DNA from: an uncultured Odoribacter sp.
Lineage (GTDB): Bacteria > Bacteroidota > Bacteroidia > Bacteroidales > Marinifilaceae
NCBI GenBank assembly: GCA_910589025.1
Contig: CAJURM010000004.1
Coordinates: 124,001 to 188,000 of the forward strand
Direction: 5' to 3'
Length of the DNA: 64,000 bases
Shown here: in pieces, positions 1 to 8,547 of the stretch
Layout of the letters: every line of letters begins with the position of its first letter
How positions within the stretch are numbered: the stretch's first letter is position 1
Program-made: the position numbers and the translations under genes
The notes under the pieces: generated by a model
The model's input: the letters and a program-made list of their open reading frames with translations, nothing else
Told to the model about the DNA's origin: nothing
Databases searched by the model: none

Positions 1-1
1 G

Positions 2-742
2 TCCGGAAAGATGCAGATTGCTCAGATGAAACATCACATCCGCAATGACAAGCGAATGATGATTGCCCGACAGTTTATCGAAGGGGCAGCTTTTAATATG
101 CTGAAAAATTTGCGGTATTATAGTAATCGGGGGAAGGATACGTCGCAACAAATTGAACGGATTGAATCGTATGTGCCTTTGATAGCAACGGCTACGGACG
201 TACCTATGTTGATGGGAATCGAGGGTAATATCCGGCAGACGTATTACGAAGCCTTCGACCGGATTATTGATGGGTTTACAATGGGGAACCGGGCAAAGAT
301 GCCACCATCGAATGAGGTGAATGCCATGATTTCTTTTGCCAATAGTATGTGTTATTCGCTTTGTTTGGATGCTATTTATCATACGCAATTGAATCCGACA
401 ATCAGTTTTTTACATGAGCCGGGTGAAAGACGTTATTCTTTGGCATTGGACATAGCAGAGATATTTAAACCGATTTTGGCAGACCGTCTGATTTTTTCGA
501 TGTTTAACCGGAAGCAGTTGCGGGAATCGGATTTTGACCAGCACTTGAACCGCTGTCTGTTGAAGCCGTCTTCAATGAAAAAGGTGTCACAGGAATGGGA
601 GGAACGTATCAAGGAAACAATTAAGCACCGGAAATTAGGACGGAGCGTAAGTTATAAGCATTTGGTTAAGTTGGAATGTTATAAGTTGACGAAGCATCTG
701 TTGGGAATGGAAGAGTATAAACCTTTGAAAATCTGGTGGTAG
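2..742 (+). CDS. cas1: CRISPR-associated endonuclease Cas1 (5' end outside window)
   Basis: Cas1 is the integrase subunit of the Cas1-Cas2 complex that inserts new spacers next to the leader. The reading frame is open from base 2, so the N-terminal beta domain (roughly the first 90 residues of a usual 330) lies outside the window. The visible part has the metal-binding pattern of Cas1: the Glu in GIEGNIRQTYYEAF, the His in FLHEPGERRYSLALD and the Asp of the same segment. It ends in TAG directly against the cas2 start codon, so the two are translationally linked, and the CRISPR array follows on the same strand. The subtype cannot be settled from Cas1 alone; the resemblance and the repeat ending ATTGAAAT suggest a type I-B or type III system whose effector genes lie upstream. 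Confidence 0.93.
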   Translation, partial: SGKMQIAQMKHHIRNDKRMMIARQFIEGAAFNMLKNLRYYSNRGKDTSQQIERIESYVPLIATATDVPMLMGIEGNIRQTYYEAFDRIIDGFTMGNRAKMPPSNEVNAMISFANSMCYSLCLDAIYHTQLNPTISFLHEPGERRYSLALDIAEIFKPILADRLIFSMFNRKQLRESDFDQHLNRCLLKPSSMKKVSQEWEERIKETIKHRKLGRSVSYKHLVKLECYKLTKHLLGMEEYKPLKIWW

Positions 743-1003
743 ATGTATGTAATTTTAGTATATGATGTGGACCAGAAGCGTACGGCGAAAATGTTGAAAC
801 TTTGTCGTCGTTATCTTTCCTGGATACAGAATAGTGTTTTTGAAGGGGAGATTTCGGAAGTGCAATTGAAGCAACTGGCTGCAGAGGCTAAAAATATTAT
901 GGACGAGAAAGACAGTCTTATTTTCTTTAAAAGCCGGGATGAAAAATGGTTGGAGAAGGAGATTATCGGAGATGAAAGGGCCAGCGTTTCCAATTTTTTG
1001 TAG
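743..1003 (+). CDS. cas2: CRISPR-associated protein Cas2
   Basis: Structural partner of Cas1 in spacer acquisition. The protein is 86 residues, normal for Cas2, and starts MYVILVYDVDQKR, the ferredoxin-like first strand with the conserved Asp of the family, followed by a helix (KLCRRYLSW) and the strand that includes SVFEGE. The ATG follows the cas1 stop without a gap. The leader and array begin about 220 bp downstream, the usual order when cas1-cas2 close the operon. Confidence 0.93.
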   Translation: MYVILVYDVDQKRTAKMLKLCRRYLSWIQNSVFEGEISEVQLKQLAAEAKNIMDEKDSLIFFKSRDEKWLEKEIIGDERASVSNFL

Positions 1004-1222
1004 CGTCGACCTGCTTTGAAAATGGGAAAGAGGGAAAAGTTGTTCTAAAAGATTATTATATCAAGTTCTTTGACATATTGGGAATCAGAATTTTATCTTT
1101 TGCCGTCGAACTCCGGGGGAAATCTAAGCATTAAAGGTCGACTGCAATTTACCGATAAAAAGAGAGATTGTGGAAGACGTAAATATTTTATTATAAATAC
1201 TTTTGTCGTAATTTTATGACGA
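1004..1222 (+). promoter_or_regulatory. CRISPR leader with Bacteroidetes-type promoter
   Basis: AT-rich gene-free stretch between cas2 and the first repeat. It carries an exact TAnnTTTG -7 box, TACTTTTG at 1198-1205, which would start transcription at about 1212, just before repeat 1 at 1223. A second possible start is the TTTG at 1069-1072 with TATCTTTT near 1094. The leader position is supported independently by degenerate repeats at the opposite end of the array. Confidence 0.7.
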
Positions 1223-3034
1223 CTATTAATTGAACCATAGTAGAATTGAAATTGAGAATTTAATATAACACAGAATAATGTCGTCATCTATTAATTGAAC
1301 CATAGTAGAATTGAAATACAAAGCAAATTTACAAAAGGATTAACGTCAGGAAACTATTAATTGAACCATAGTAGAATTGAAATTAAGTAACCTCATTCAA
1401 ATCCTTTTGAGAACCAAACCTATTAATTGAACCATAGTAGAATTGAAATGAAAATAAACTACCGTGTGTCATGATTATTCAAAATCTATTAATTGAACCA
1501 TAGTAGAATTGAAATATTCCTCTAACTTTTCTCTGAGTTCCGGGGTATTTTTCTATTAATTGAACCATAGTAGAATTGAAATTGGATTGATGGTATAATT
1601 ATTCTCTTTACAGTACCTCTATTAATTGAACCATAGTAGAATTGAAATTGTGATATAGATAACAGAAACGAATACGCCGCCGCTATTAATTGAACCATAG
1701 TAGAATTGAAATTCTGTTCAAAAAAGCGGTCATTATCTTCGTTATGTCTATTAATTGAACCATAGTAGAATTGAAATTAGTTTATTTTGGCAGAAACAAA
1801 ATAATCCCCATATCTATTAATTGAACCATAGTAGAATTGAAATACTTCGCCGGAAGCAGTTAGATGAATTGGCAGAAAACTATTAATTGAACCATAGTAG
1901 AATTGAAATAGGAGGAAACAAAGAAAGCCGGATAATTACTAATTCCTATTAATTGAACCATAGTAGAATTGAAATACGGTAATTTCACAATTAAGGCCAT
2001 AGTTATGGGTATCTATTAATTGAACCATAGTAGAATTGAAATTGTGGGAGTTGTATAGGATATGCTAATGTTGAAGCACTATTAATTGAACCATAGTAGA
2101 ATTGAAATATGTAAATTTAAAATCTGAATCTTTAGGCAATTCCCCTATTAATTGAACCATAGTAGAATTGAAATATTCCGATTGTGGAAGACCCAGAAGA
2201 ATGGAGAAAACTATTAATTGAACCATAGTAGAATTGAAATGAGATTAAATGAACAGCTATTGGAGTGGGGCGAAACTATTAATTGAACCATAGTAGAATT
2301 GAAATTTGCGTTAATTCCCTGACACAACGGACGCTAAAACCCTATTAATTGAACCATAGTAGAATTGAAATTCAGCTTCCGGTTCAATATTTATGGAGAT
2401 AAACGCTTCTATTAATTGAACCATAGTAGAATTGAAATTAGAAAGAGGAAACGAGCTTTCAGTATATATTGCCCGCTATTAATTGAACCATAGTAGAATT
2501 GAAATCCATCAGATGTAAATCCCCGTGTATCACAATATCTTCTATTAATTGAACCATAGTAGAATTGAAATTTTAATTGTTGTTTGTTTGATTAGCTTTG
2601 TTGTCACTATTAATTGAACCATAGTAGAATTGAAATTGGAGACAGTAAATGGACACGAAGCATTAAAGACGCCTATTAATTGAACCATAGTAGAATTGAA
2701 ATAAATAAAGAATGTAAAGAAAGAGAAGAAGGAAAAGACTATTAATTGAACCATAGTAGAATTGAAATTAATGTGTATAATATGGCTGCATTCTGGGCAC
2801 TTCTGCTATTAATTGAACCATAGTAGAATTGAAATGTTTCTTCAATCTTGTTTATAAGCTCCTCTTCTATGCCTATTAATTGAACCATAGTAGAATTGAA
2901 ATAAATAAAGAATGTAAAGAAAGAGAAGAAGGAAAAGACTATTAATTGAACCATAGTAGAATTGAAATTGTCATACTGGCCCCTGTGTGATGCATAATGG
3001 CCGGCTATTAATTGAACTATGGTAGAATTGAAAT
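1223..3034 (+). CRISPR. CRISPR array, 28 repeats of 30 bp and 27 spacers
   Basis: The repeat begins CTATTAATTGAACCATAG and ends TAGAATTGAAAT; starts fall at 1223, 1288, 1354 and so on to 3005 with periods of 64-67 bp, giving spacers of 34-37 nt. Repeats 1-27 look identical; repeat 28 (3005-3034) has two changes in its middle (GAACTATGG for GAACCATAG). The ATTGAAAT end is the typical 8-nt handle, so crRNAs are read on the plus strand from the leader at 1004-1222. The repeat-spacer unit at 2673-2738 occurs again exactly at 2873-2938. Reverse-strand open frames over the array are artefacts of the repeats. Confidence 0.98.
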
Positions 3035-3071
3035 AAACTGGAGACTGAAGTACTAAAGATTATAGCAAAAT

Positions 3072-3100
3072 TTATTAATTGCATTAAGTAAATATAATAA
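3072..3100 (+). repeat. Decayed 29th CRISPR repeat (trailer remnant)
   Basis: One period (67 bp) beyond repeat 28 the sequence TTATTAATTGCATTAAGTAA keeps the first ten bases of the repeat almost intact and then diverges. This is the expected decay at the leader-distal end and confirms array orientation. Confidence 0.6.
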
Positions 3101-3128
3101 AATGGGGCTTTTGTGTCATGATGATCTA

Positions 3129-3195
3129 ATTGCTTAACAACTGAGTAATTTGGGGTGTATTATTGCTTAATGGTTGAGTAATTTCCCTATATTTG
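3129..3195 (+). promoter_or_regulatory. Two operator-like 22-bp repeats overlapping a promoter
   Basis: The 22-mers at 3129-3150 and 3162-3183 share ATTGCTTAA, a variable centre and TGAGTAATT; each is an imperfect dyad. The second runs up to an exact -7 box, TATATTTG at 3188-3195, so a protein bound there would cover the -33 region. This layout is like sites of small winged-helix repressors, but no regulator gene is adjacent. The only open frame directly after the promoter is a 19-codon one at 3269-3328, so the regulated gene may have been lost. Confidence 0.45.
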
Positions 3196-3392
3196 CATAA
3201 AAGGCATGATAATAAATATTGATTCCCAATATTAAATTTAAGAAGAATTAGTGGGAGAAGTATTTGAAATGGATATGCGTTTTGTTATGTTGACGATTAT
3301 TTTAAAAGGCGTTGGGGCTGTGGAATAGTAGTCGAACGGGGAGTAACCCAAAGAGAAATGGTCAAAAATATGGTGGTACAACGTTGGAAGGA

Positions 3393-5015
3393 GTGAAATT
3401 TCATCGGTTTAGAAACTTGTCATCGGGAGTGAAGTTACCGGAGAGGTTTACGTATCCGTTTTGTTACACGCCGCATGAGGTGTGTGTGGAGGCGGCAGAG
3501 GAGGTGAAAGTATATCTGATGGGGCGAAGGGAGTGGCAGGAGGAGTTGGAGAAGGGAAAGATGTTTGGTGTGTTGGTTGTGGAGGATGAACAGGGAGAAG
3601 TGGGTTTTTTAGCGGCTTTTTCGGGTATTTTGGCGGGTCGGAATGTACATGACTATTTTGTGCCGCCCATTTATGATTTGCAGGAACCGGATGGTTTTTT
3701 TCTGGCGGAAGAAGAGGAAATTTCTGCTATAACCAGGCGCATCCGTTTGGCAGAAGATGATGGAGGCTTCCGACGATGTTGCGAAGAAGCGGAGCGAATA
3801 GAGCAAGAGGCCCGTCAGGCATTGGCGAAAGCTAAGAGAAGTAATGAGCGGGCGCGGGAAGTGAGGCGACAGCGGCGGTCTGGGGTACCTACGGAGGAGG
3901 AAATGGCACAAATGGAGAGGGAGAGCCAGCATGGGAAAGCGGAGTTAAAAAGACTGAAACGGCATTGGGAGGGGGAGATTGTCCGACGGTGGGCAGAGGT
4001 GGAAAAATTTGCGACGAAGATTCAAGCGTTGAAGGCGGAACGTAAGCGGCGTTCGGCGGCTTTGCAGAGGCGGTTGTTCGAGCAGTTTAATTTGCTTAAT
4101 GCCCGAGGGGAGTGTAAAAATCTGTATGAGCTTTTTCAGGAGACGGCGGGAAGAGTACCTCCTGCAGGTACGGGCGAATGTGCTGCACCGAGGTTGTTGC
4201 AATATGCTTATTTATACCATTTGCGTCCTGTGGCAATGGCGGAGTTTTGGTGGGGAGAGTCGCCGCGGGGGGAAATTCGCCGGCATGGGAATTATTATCC
4301 GGCATGTCAGGGAAAATGCGGTCCTGTTTTACGGTATATGTTGCGAGGGTTGGATGTGGATGTGAATCCGCTGGAGACGGAGAGCGGAATAACGGAAGAA
4401 GTGGAAATCTTATATGAGGATGAGTGGTTGTGGGCGGTAAATAAACCTTCGGGTATGCTGTCGGTGCCCGGAAAGTCGGCTCAAACCTCTTTATTGGAGG
4501 TGATGCGGAAGCGTTTTCCCGAAGTGGAGGATCTCTTTGTCGTACATCGGCTGGATATGGCGACGTCGGGAGTGTTGTTGGTGGCAAAGACGAAGGAGGT
4601 GTACCGGGATTTGCAGGCTCAATTCAAGAATCATGAAATCGGGAAACGGTATGTTGCATTGTTGGATGGTCTGCTTCCCTCCGATGAAGGTGTCATTGAT
4701 TTGCCTTTGTGCCTTGATCCGGACAACCGTCCGTACCAGATAGTAAATGAGAAATATGGGAAACAGGCTGTTACCCGTTACAGGGTGGTAGAACGTTCAG
4801 ATTGTCATACCCGGGTGGCTTTTTATCCGTTGACGGGACGCACGCACCAGTTACGGGTTCATGCGGCCCATTCCCTTGGTTTGAATATGCCGATTGTCGG
4901 GGATACCTTATATGGTCGTCCTGCCGGGCGGTTGTATCTGCATGCTGAACAGATAGAGTTTCGGCACCCGGTGAAAAAAGAAAAAATTCTTATAAAGAAA
5001 CAAGCTGGTTTTTAA
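3393..5015 (+). CDS. RluA-family pseudouridine synthase with long N-terminal extension
   Basis: Isomerises uridine to pseudouridine in rRNA or tRNA. The C-terminal third (about residues 345-540) is the RluA catalytic domain: YEDEWLWAVNKPSGMLSVPG, the catalytic Asp in HRLDMATSG, and GRTHQLRVHAAH. The first about 320 residues are an extension seen in some Bacteroidetes members of the family, with a charged coiled-coil segment near residues 120-230. No ATG start exists; the GTG at 3393 gives MKFHRFR about 14 residues before LPERFTYPF, where I expect the family to begin. TTG at 3384 or 3312 are alternatives. The RNA target cannot be told from sequence. Confidence 0.85.
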   Translation: MKFHRFRNLSSGVKLPERFTYPFCYTPHEVCVEAAEEVKVYLMGRREWQEELEKGKMFGVLVVEDEQGEVGFLAAFSGILAGRNVHDYFVPPIYDLQEPDGFFLAEEEEISAITRRIRLAEDDGGFRRCCEEAERIEQEARQALAKAKRSNERAREVRRQRRSGVPTEEEMAQMERESQHGKAELKRLKRHWEGEIVRRWAEVEKFATKIQALKAERKRRSAALQRRLFEQFNLLNARGECKNLYELFQETAGRVPPAGTGECAAPRLLQYAYLYHLRPVAMAEFWWGESPRGEIRRHGNYYPACQGKCGPVLRYMLRGLDVDVNPLETESGITEEVEILYEDEWLWAVNKPSGMLSVPGKSAQTSLLEVMRKRFPEVEDLFVVHRLDMATSGVLLVAKTKEVYRDLQAQFKNHEIGKRYVALLDGLLPSDEGVIDLPLCLDPDNRPYQIVNEKYGKQAVTRYRVVERSDCHTRVAFYPLTGRTHQLRVHAAHSLGLNMPIVGDTLYGRPAGRLYLHAEQIEFRHPVKKEKILIKKQAGF

Positions 5016-5154
5016 TGTGTTGAGGAATATTTCGAATAATTGCCATAAATTTGAATTTCCGATATGTCGGATTATATATTTATAGTACGTAGGGGTGATA
5101 TGGAGGCAACTGTTTTTTATGCTTTTGCTGTCAGCTGTGACGGTAAGTTGAATT

Positions 5155-5191
5155 AAAAAAACGGAGGTGATTGCTCACCTCCGTTTTTTTA
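5155..5191. terminator. Bidirectional terminator
   Basis: Perfect 10-bp stem ACGGAGGTGA (5161-5170) / TCACCTCCGT (5175-5184) with loop TTGC, flanked by an A run on the left and a T run on the right. It lies between convergent genes and can serve both. Confidence 0.93.
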
Positions 5192-5212
5192 TAAGAATAG
5201 ACTGGTTTTATG

Positions 5213-6004
5213 TCAAGGTTTTGCAATACCCTCGGCGGTGGCACGTTCTTCCATGCGTTTGATACGGGTGTCGAGGTCGGGGTGGGTGGAAAACAATTGG
5301 TTCAGTTTACTGCTTTTCTTTGCTCCTGCTTCTTCCTGCAGTTGTTTGAGTTTGCGGAAAGAGAGCGCCATTGCCCAAGGATTCTTTCCTGTTTTCTTTA
5401 AAAATTCATAGCCGTAATCGTCTGCTTCGCGTTCCTGTTTTTGGGAGTAATTGGCAGTTATCAGGGCTTCTCCCAAGCTGCCCAATTGTGATTCTGTCAG
5501 TGCTGCTGCTTTTCCGCCTTTGGAGGAGATGCCGTCTTTCAATGCAGAGGTCAGCAATGCGGTGCGGAATCCTTTTTTGGAGTCTTTGTGGGCTACGTGG
5601 CCTACTTCGTGTCCGATAACTCCCAACAGTTCTTCGTCACTCATGATGTCCATCAGGGCGGAGAATATCCGGACACTACCGTCTGCGCAGGCGAAAGCGT
5701 TTATGTCGGTTACGTGGTAGACTTTGAAATTCAGAGGGATACCTTCCACTTCTGTCAGTCCTTCCGTTAGTTTCTTTAATCGTACGGTGTAGGAATCATC
5801 GTCGGCACATACCTGGTTGTGTTTGTCTGTCCAGTCGATATATTCTTTGACATAGTTGGCCATCTGTTCGTCCGTCAGGGTAACTGCCTGGACTGTTTTG
5901 GATGCTCCGCTTACTGCTTTTTTCAGATTAAATTGAGCTGTGCCCTGTTTTGCCGATAGGATACATAATAACAAGACAGCACATGCTGTGAAGATTCTGT
6001 TCAT
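5213..6004 (-). CDS. M48-family metallopeptidase, exported
   Basis: Zinc protease of the M48 (BepA/LoiP-like) group, expected in the periplasm for envelope protein quality control. The zinc motif is in VIGHEVGHVAHKD (HExxH), and the third ligand is probably the Glu of QEREADDYGYEFL. The start at 6004 gives a clean signal peptide (MNRIFTACAVLLLCILSA, then QGTAQ). A GTG at 6049 would overlap the upstream stop but would put 15 odd residues before the signal peptide. The gene follows the LolA-like gene in the same direction and probably shares its promoter. Confidence 0.9.
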   Translation of the reverse strand: MNRIFTACAVLLLCILSAKQGTAQFNLKKAVSGASKTVQAVTLTDEQMANYVKEYIDWTDKHNQVCADDDSYTVRLKKLTEGLTEVEGIPLNFKVYHVTDINAFACADGSVRIFSALMDIMSDEELLGVIGHEVGHVAHKDSKKGFRTALLTSALKDGISSKGGKAAALTESQLGSLGEALITANYSQKQEREADDYGYEFLKKTGKNPWAMALSFRKLKQLQEEAGAKKSSKLNQLFSTHPDLDTRIKRMEERATAEGIAKP

Positions 6005-6045
6005 ATTCTTGGTTGCTATAATGGTGAATGCGAAATCAGACCGGG

Positions 6046-6672
6046 TCACCTCATGTCCACGATTTCCACTTCCGGATGTTGAGCCGGGTCAAATTTAAAA
6101 AAGGAATCGGTTGGAAGTTGGGTCGGTTGTTTCAGACTTTTGATTTTAATAATCAGGTTGTTGCCGTCTTTTCCAAAGGATTTCACCTTTTGGATGGAAG
6201 AGTCGCTGGTTTTCACCCAGATGCCTATTTTTATGAAGTTTTTGTTCAAATCGTTGGGGTAGAGTTCGATGTAGGCTGTTCCTCCGGTATTGGAAATCAG
6301 TTTTTGTTTGAAACCGGTGTTGTGAATGTTGAAAATCTTGGTCGGGTTGAGCATTTCTTCCTCTTCGTCTGAAGGGTTTTTCAGGTTTACTTCCTGGGCT
6401 TCGGGCATGTAGGTGTAGATGTTTTTTCCATCGTAATAGTTCACTACGTCCATGACTTCCAGTTTGTACAGACTGCCTTTCATGTAGGCTTTGCCCTGAT
6501 GCTCTTCGCGGATGTCTTCTTCCTTGTTTTCCATGATGAGACTGAATTCTATCTCCACTGCCGGATAGGCTTTGATTTTGGCAGCCGATTTGTCCAGAAT
6601 ATCTTTGGCTCCGTTTTGTGCAAAAACGGAAGTGCATGTAAGTAATAAGAAAAGAATAACAGAATAGCGCAT
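6046..6672 (-). CDS. LolA-like outer-membrane lipoprotein carrier protein
   Basis: 208-residue periplasmic protein with a signal peptide (MRYSVILFLLLTCTSVFAQ) and the LolA/LolB-type beta fold: alternating strands such as VEIEFSLIMENKEED, GKAYMKGSLYKLEV, NYYDGKNIYTYMPEAQEVNL and a final FKFDPAQHPEVEIVDMR. LolA carries lipoproteins from the inner to the outer membrane; Bacteroidetes have several such paralogues, so the exact role is not certain. First gene of a probable two-gene unit with the M48 protease. Confidence 0.82.
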   Translation of the reverse strand: MRYSVILFLLLTCTSVFAQNGAKDILDKSAAKIKAYPAVEIEFSLIMENKEEDIREEHQGKAYMKGSLYKLEVMDVVNYYDGKNIYTYMPEAQEVNLKNPSDEEEEMLNPTKIFNIHNTGFKQKLISNTGGTAYIELYPNDLNKNFIKIGIWVKTSDSSIQKVKSFGKDGNNLIIKIKSLKQPTQLPTDSFFKFDPAQHPEVEIVDMR

Positions 6673-6691
6673 AATCTTTTTTTTAGAGAAG

Positions 6692-6728
6692 CAAAGATAG
6701 TTATTTTCCCATTTTTTCTTTAGTTTTG
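6692..6728. promoter_or_regulatory. Divergent promoters for lolA-like gene and cdaA
   Basis: Two exact TAnnTTTG boxes back to back: TATCTTTG on the minus strand (6692-6699), about 20 bp upstream of the LolA-like start, and TAGTTTTG on the plus strand (6721-6728), about 22 bp upstream of the cdaA ATG. Confidence 0.7.
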
Positions 6729-6750
6729 TGTGATAAAAACAAGATAATTG

Positions 6751-7539
6751 ATGCCGTTATTATTTATTAAGTTCGGTTTTTTCGACGTATTGGATATTCT
6801 GATTGTCGCTTTTATTTTTTATCAGGTGTATCGTTTGGTAAAAGGTACGGCGGCCATTAATATTTTTGCGGGAATATTTATTTTTTATCTGGCGTGGTTG
6901 TTGGTCCGGGCGTTTCACATGGAGCTGATTTCCTCTATTTTGGGGCAGTTCATGGGAATGGGGGTGATTGCTTTGCTGATTGTGTTCCAGCAGGAAGTGA
7001 GGCGTTTTTTGCTGCTGCTTGGGAGTAAGTATAATTTGCAGAATATCTTTAATCTGGAAAGTTTTCTTGCCAAGCCTGAAATCAAGGAGGATGTGTCGGA
7101 AGCTATAGCCGAAGCTTGCGGTCGTTTTACAGCGTCCTATACGGGGGCACTGATTGTTTTTGCCCAGAATACGGAATTGTTTACGTATGCTCAGACGGGG
7201 GTGATACTGAGAGCGCAGGTGACGGATGAACTGATTGAGAATATTTTCTTTAAAAATACACCTTTGCATGACGGGGCTGTCATTATTGCCGACAATAAAA
7301 TTCTGGCCGCCCGTTGTATCCTTCCGGTTTCCGATCGTCTGGACATTCCCGGAAGTATGGGTTTGCGCCACAGGGCTGCCTTGGGATTGAGTGCAGTGAG
7401 TGATGCCATGATTGTCGTGGTGAGTGAAGAAACCGGTAGTATTACTTTTTTTAAGGACGGGAAGTATAAAGTGCGTGTTACTCCGGAGGAGTTGAAGCGT
7501 TTTCTAAGTAGGGACTTTACCGGATTCGTGGTGGATTAA
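6751..7539 (+). CDS. cdaA: Diadenylate cyclase CdaA
   Basis: Makes cyclic di-AMP from two ATP. Three membrane helices at the N terminus (about residues 10-80) are followed by the DAC domain with the DGA motif (LHDGAVII, Asp near 174) and the RHR motif (GLRHRAALG, near 206). Length of 262 residues is normal for the CdaA class. The ATG at 6751 follows a TTG by one codon; ATG is preferred. Cyclic di-AMP usually controls potassium, osmotic balance and wall homeostasis; the neighbours do not narrow this. Confidence 0.92.
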   Translation: MPLLFIKFGFFDVLDILIVAFIFYQVYRLVKGTAAINIFAGIFIFYLAWLLVRAFHMELISSILGQFMGMGVIALLIVFQQEVRRFLLLLGSKYNLQNIFNLESFLAKPEIKEDVSEAIAEACGRFTASYTGALIVFAQNTELFTYAQTGVILRAQVTDELIENIFFKNTPLHDGAVIIADNKILAARCILPVSDRLDIPGSMGLRHRAALGLSAVSDAMIVVVSEETGSITFFKDGKYKVRVTPEELKRFLSRDFTGFVVD

Positions 7540-7646
7540 CCCCGTAGGATTGACTACTTTTCTGTAAATTATAGAGGTAATTATTCAGACGTTGTTTATA
7601 ACTTTTTGCTTTTTTGGGCGTTAAAGAAAGGCAAAAACGGAGGCGG

Positions 7647-8498
7647 ATGAATGTATTTGTTACCGGGTTGCATGGATTTATCGGTCAGGGAGTAAAGGCG
7701 GAGTTTGAACGCTGTGGGCACAAGGTGTTTCCCGTGCCGAGGGAGGATTTATTGTTGGGAGGCAAGGGGTTGGACCGGATTACGGAGCAAGCCGAGATGA
7801 TTGTGAATCTGGCCGGGACGACGGTGACAGGAAGATGGACCGAGGACCGGATGATTGATATTCTGGAGTCGCGCAGGGTGTCTACCCGCAATTTAGTGGA
7901 TTCGGTAAACCGTTGTTCAAAAAAGTTGCAGTTGTTCATCAATGCTTCGGCTGTCGGTATTTATCAGCCCGATAGGTTTTGTGATGAAGAGTCTTCCGAT
8001 ATCGGTAATCATTTTTTGGCAAAGGTGGCTCATGCTTGGGAGGAAGAGGTAGGGAAATTGCGGGATGTGAGGAAGGTCGTTCTGCGTTTCGGTATTGTTA
8101 TTGCTTCCGGAGGCGGTGCATTGAAAAAAATGATGCCTTGGCTGAAAAGCAGGATTGCCTTGGTGTTGGGAAATGGTGGGCAGGAGTTTCCGCTTATTCA
8201 TATGGAAGATATTACTGGTTTTATGGTTTATTTATTGAGGCATCCGGAACTGGATGGAGTGTATAATATGGTGATTCCCAATAGTGTGAATTATCGTGAA
8301 TTTGTTGCTGCTTTGTCCGGTTATAAGAAACCTTTGCTGCGTTTAAGGGTTCCTGCGTGGGTGCTGGGGGTAATTATGGGGCCGGCTTCTGCCGTTGTGA
8401 CGCGTTCGGCTCATGTGATTCCCTGGCGGTTGATGAAGTCGGGCTATGAGTATAAATGCCGGACGGTGAAGGACGTGGTTGAAGAGTTGAAAAGTTAA
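7647..8498 (+). CDS. TIGR01777-type NAD-dependent epimerase/dehydratase (YfcH-like)
   Basis: Extended short-chain dehydrogenase fold. The Rossmann glycine motif is GLHGFIGQG at the start, and NASAVGIYQPD is the usual family segment after it; the C-terminal part with VPAWVLGVIMG is typical of the YfcH group, whose substrate is unknown. The ATG at 7647 gives MNVFVTGLHG and is preceded by GGAGG; an upstream ATG at 7614 would add a basic unrelated leader. The gene ends inside the left arm of a terminator shared with purC. Confidence 0.82.
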   Translation: MNVFVTGLHGFIGQGVKAEFERCGHKVFPVPREDLLLGGKGLDRITEQAEMIVNLAGTTVTGRWTEDRMIDILESRRVSTRNLVDSVNRCSKKLQLFINASAVGIYQPDRFCDEESSDIGNHFLAKVAHAWEEEVGKLRDVRKVVLRFGIVIASGGGALKKMMPWLKSRIALVLGNGGQEFPLIHMEDITGFMVYLLRHPELDGVYNMVIPNSVNYREFVAALSGYKKPLLRLRVPAWVLGVIMGPASAVVTRSAHVIPWRLMKSGYEYKCRTVKDVVEELKS

Positions 8499-8540
8499 AG
8501 AGTTGAAAAGAAATTTCCTTTCAACTCTTTAACTTTTTTT
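8493..8540. terminator. Terminator between convergent epimerase gene and purC
   Basis: 16-bp perfect stem at 8493-8508 and 8519-8534 (AGTTAAAGAGTTGAAA and its complement), 10-nt loop, then a T run. The left arm contains the stop codon of the upstream gene. Confidence 0.92.
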
Positions 8541-8547
8541 TACCGTT

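Noticed and set aside
1093..1287. 64-codon minus-strand frame in the CRISPR leader
   Set aside because: Runs from repeat 1 into the leader; no protein features, wrong strand for the locus.
2545..2954. Two 69-70-codon minus-strand frames with the repeated phrase MVQLI
   Set aside because: They are the CRISPR repeats and spacers read backwards; the repeated peptide is just the repeat unit.
4096..4587. 163-codon Pro-rich minus-strand frame inside the pseudouridine synthase
   Set aside because: Antisense shadow of a GC-rich coding region; no start signal.
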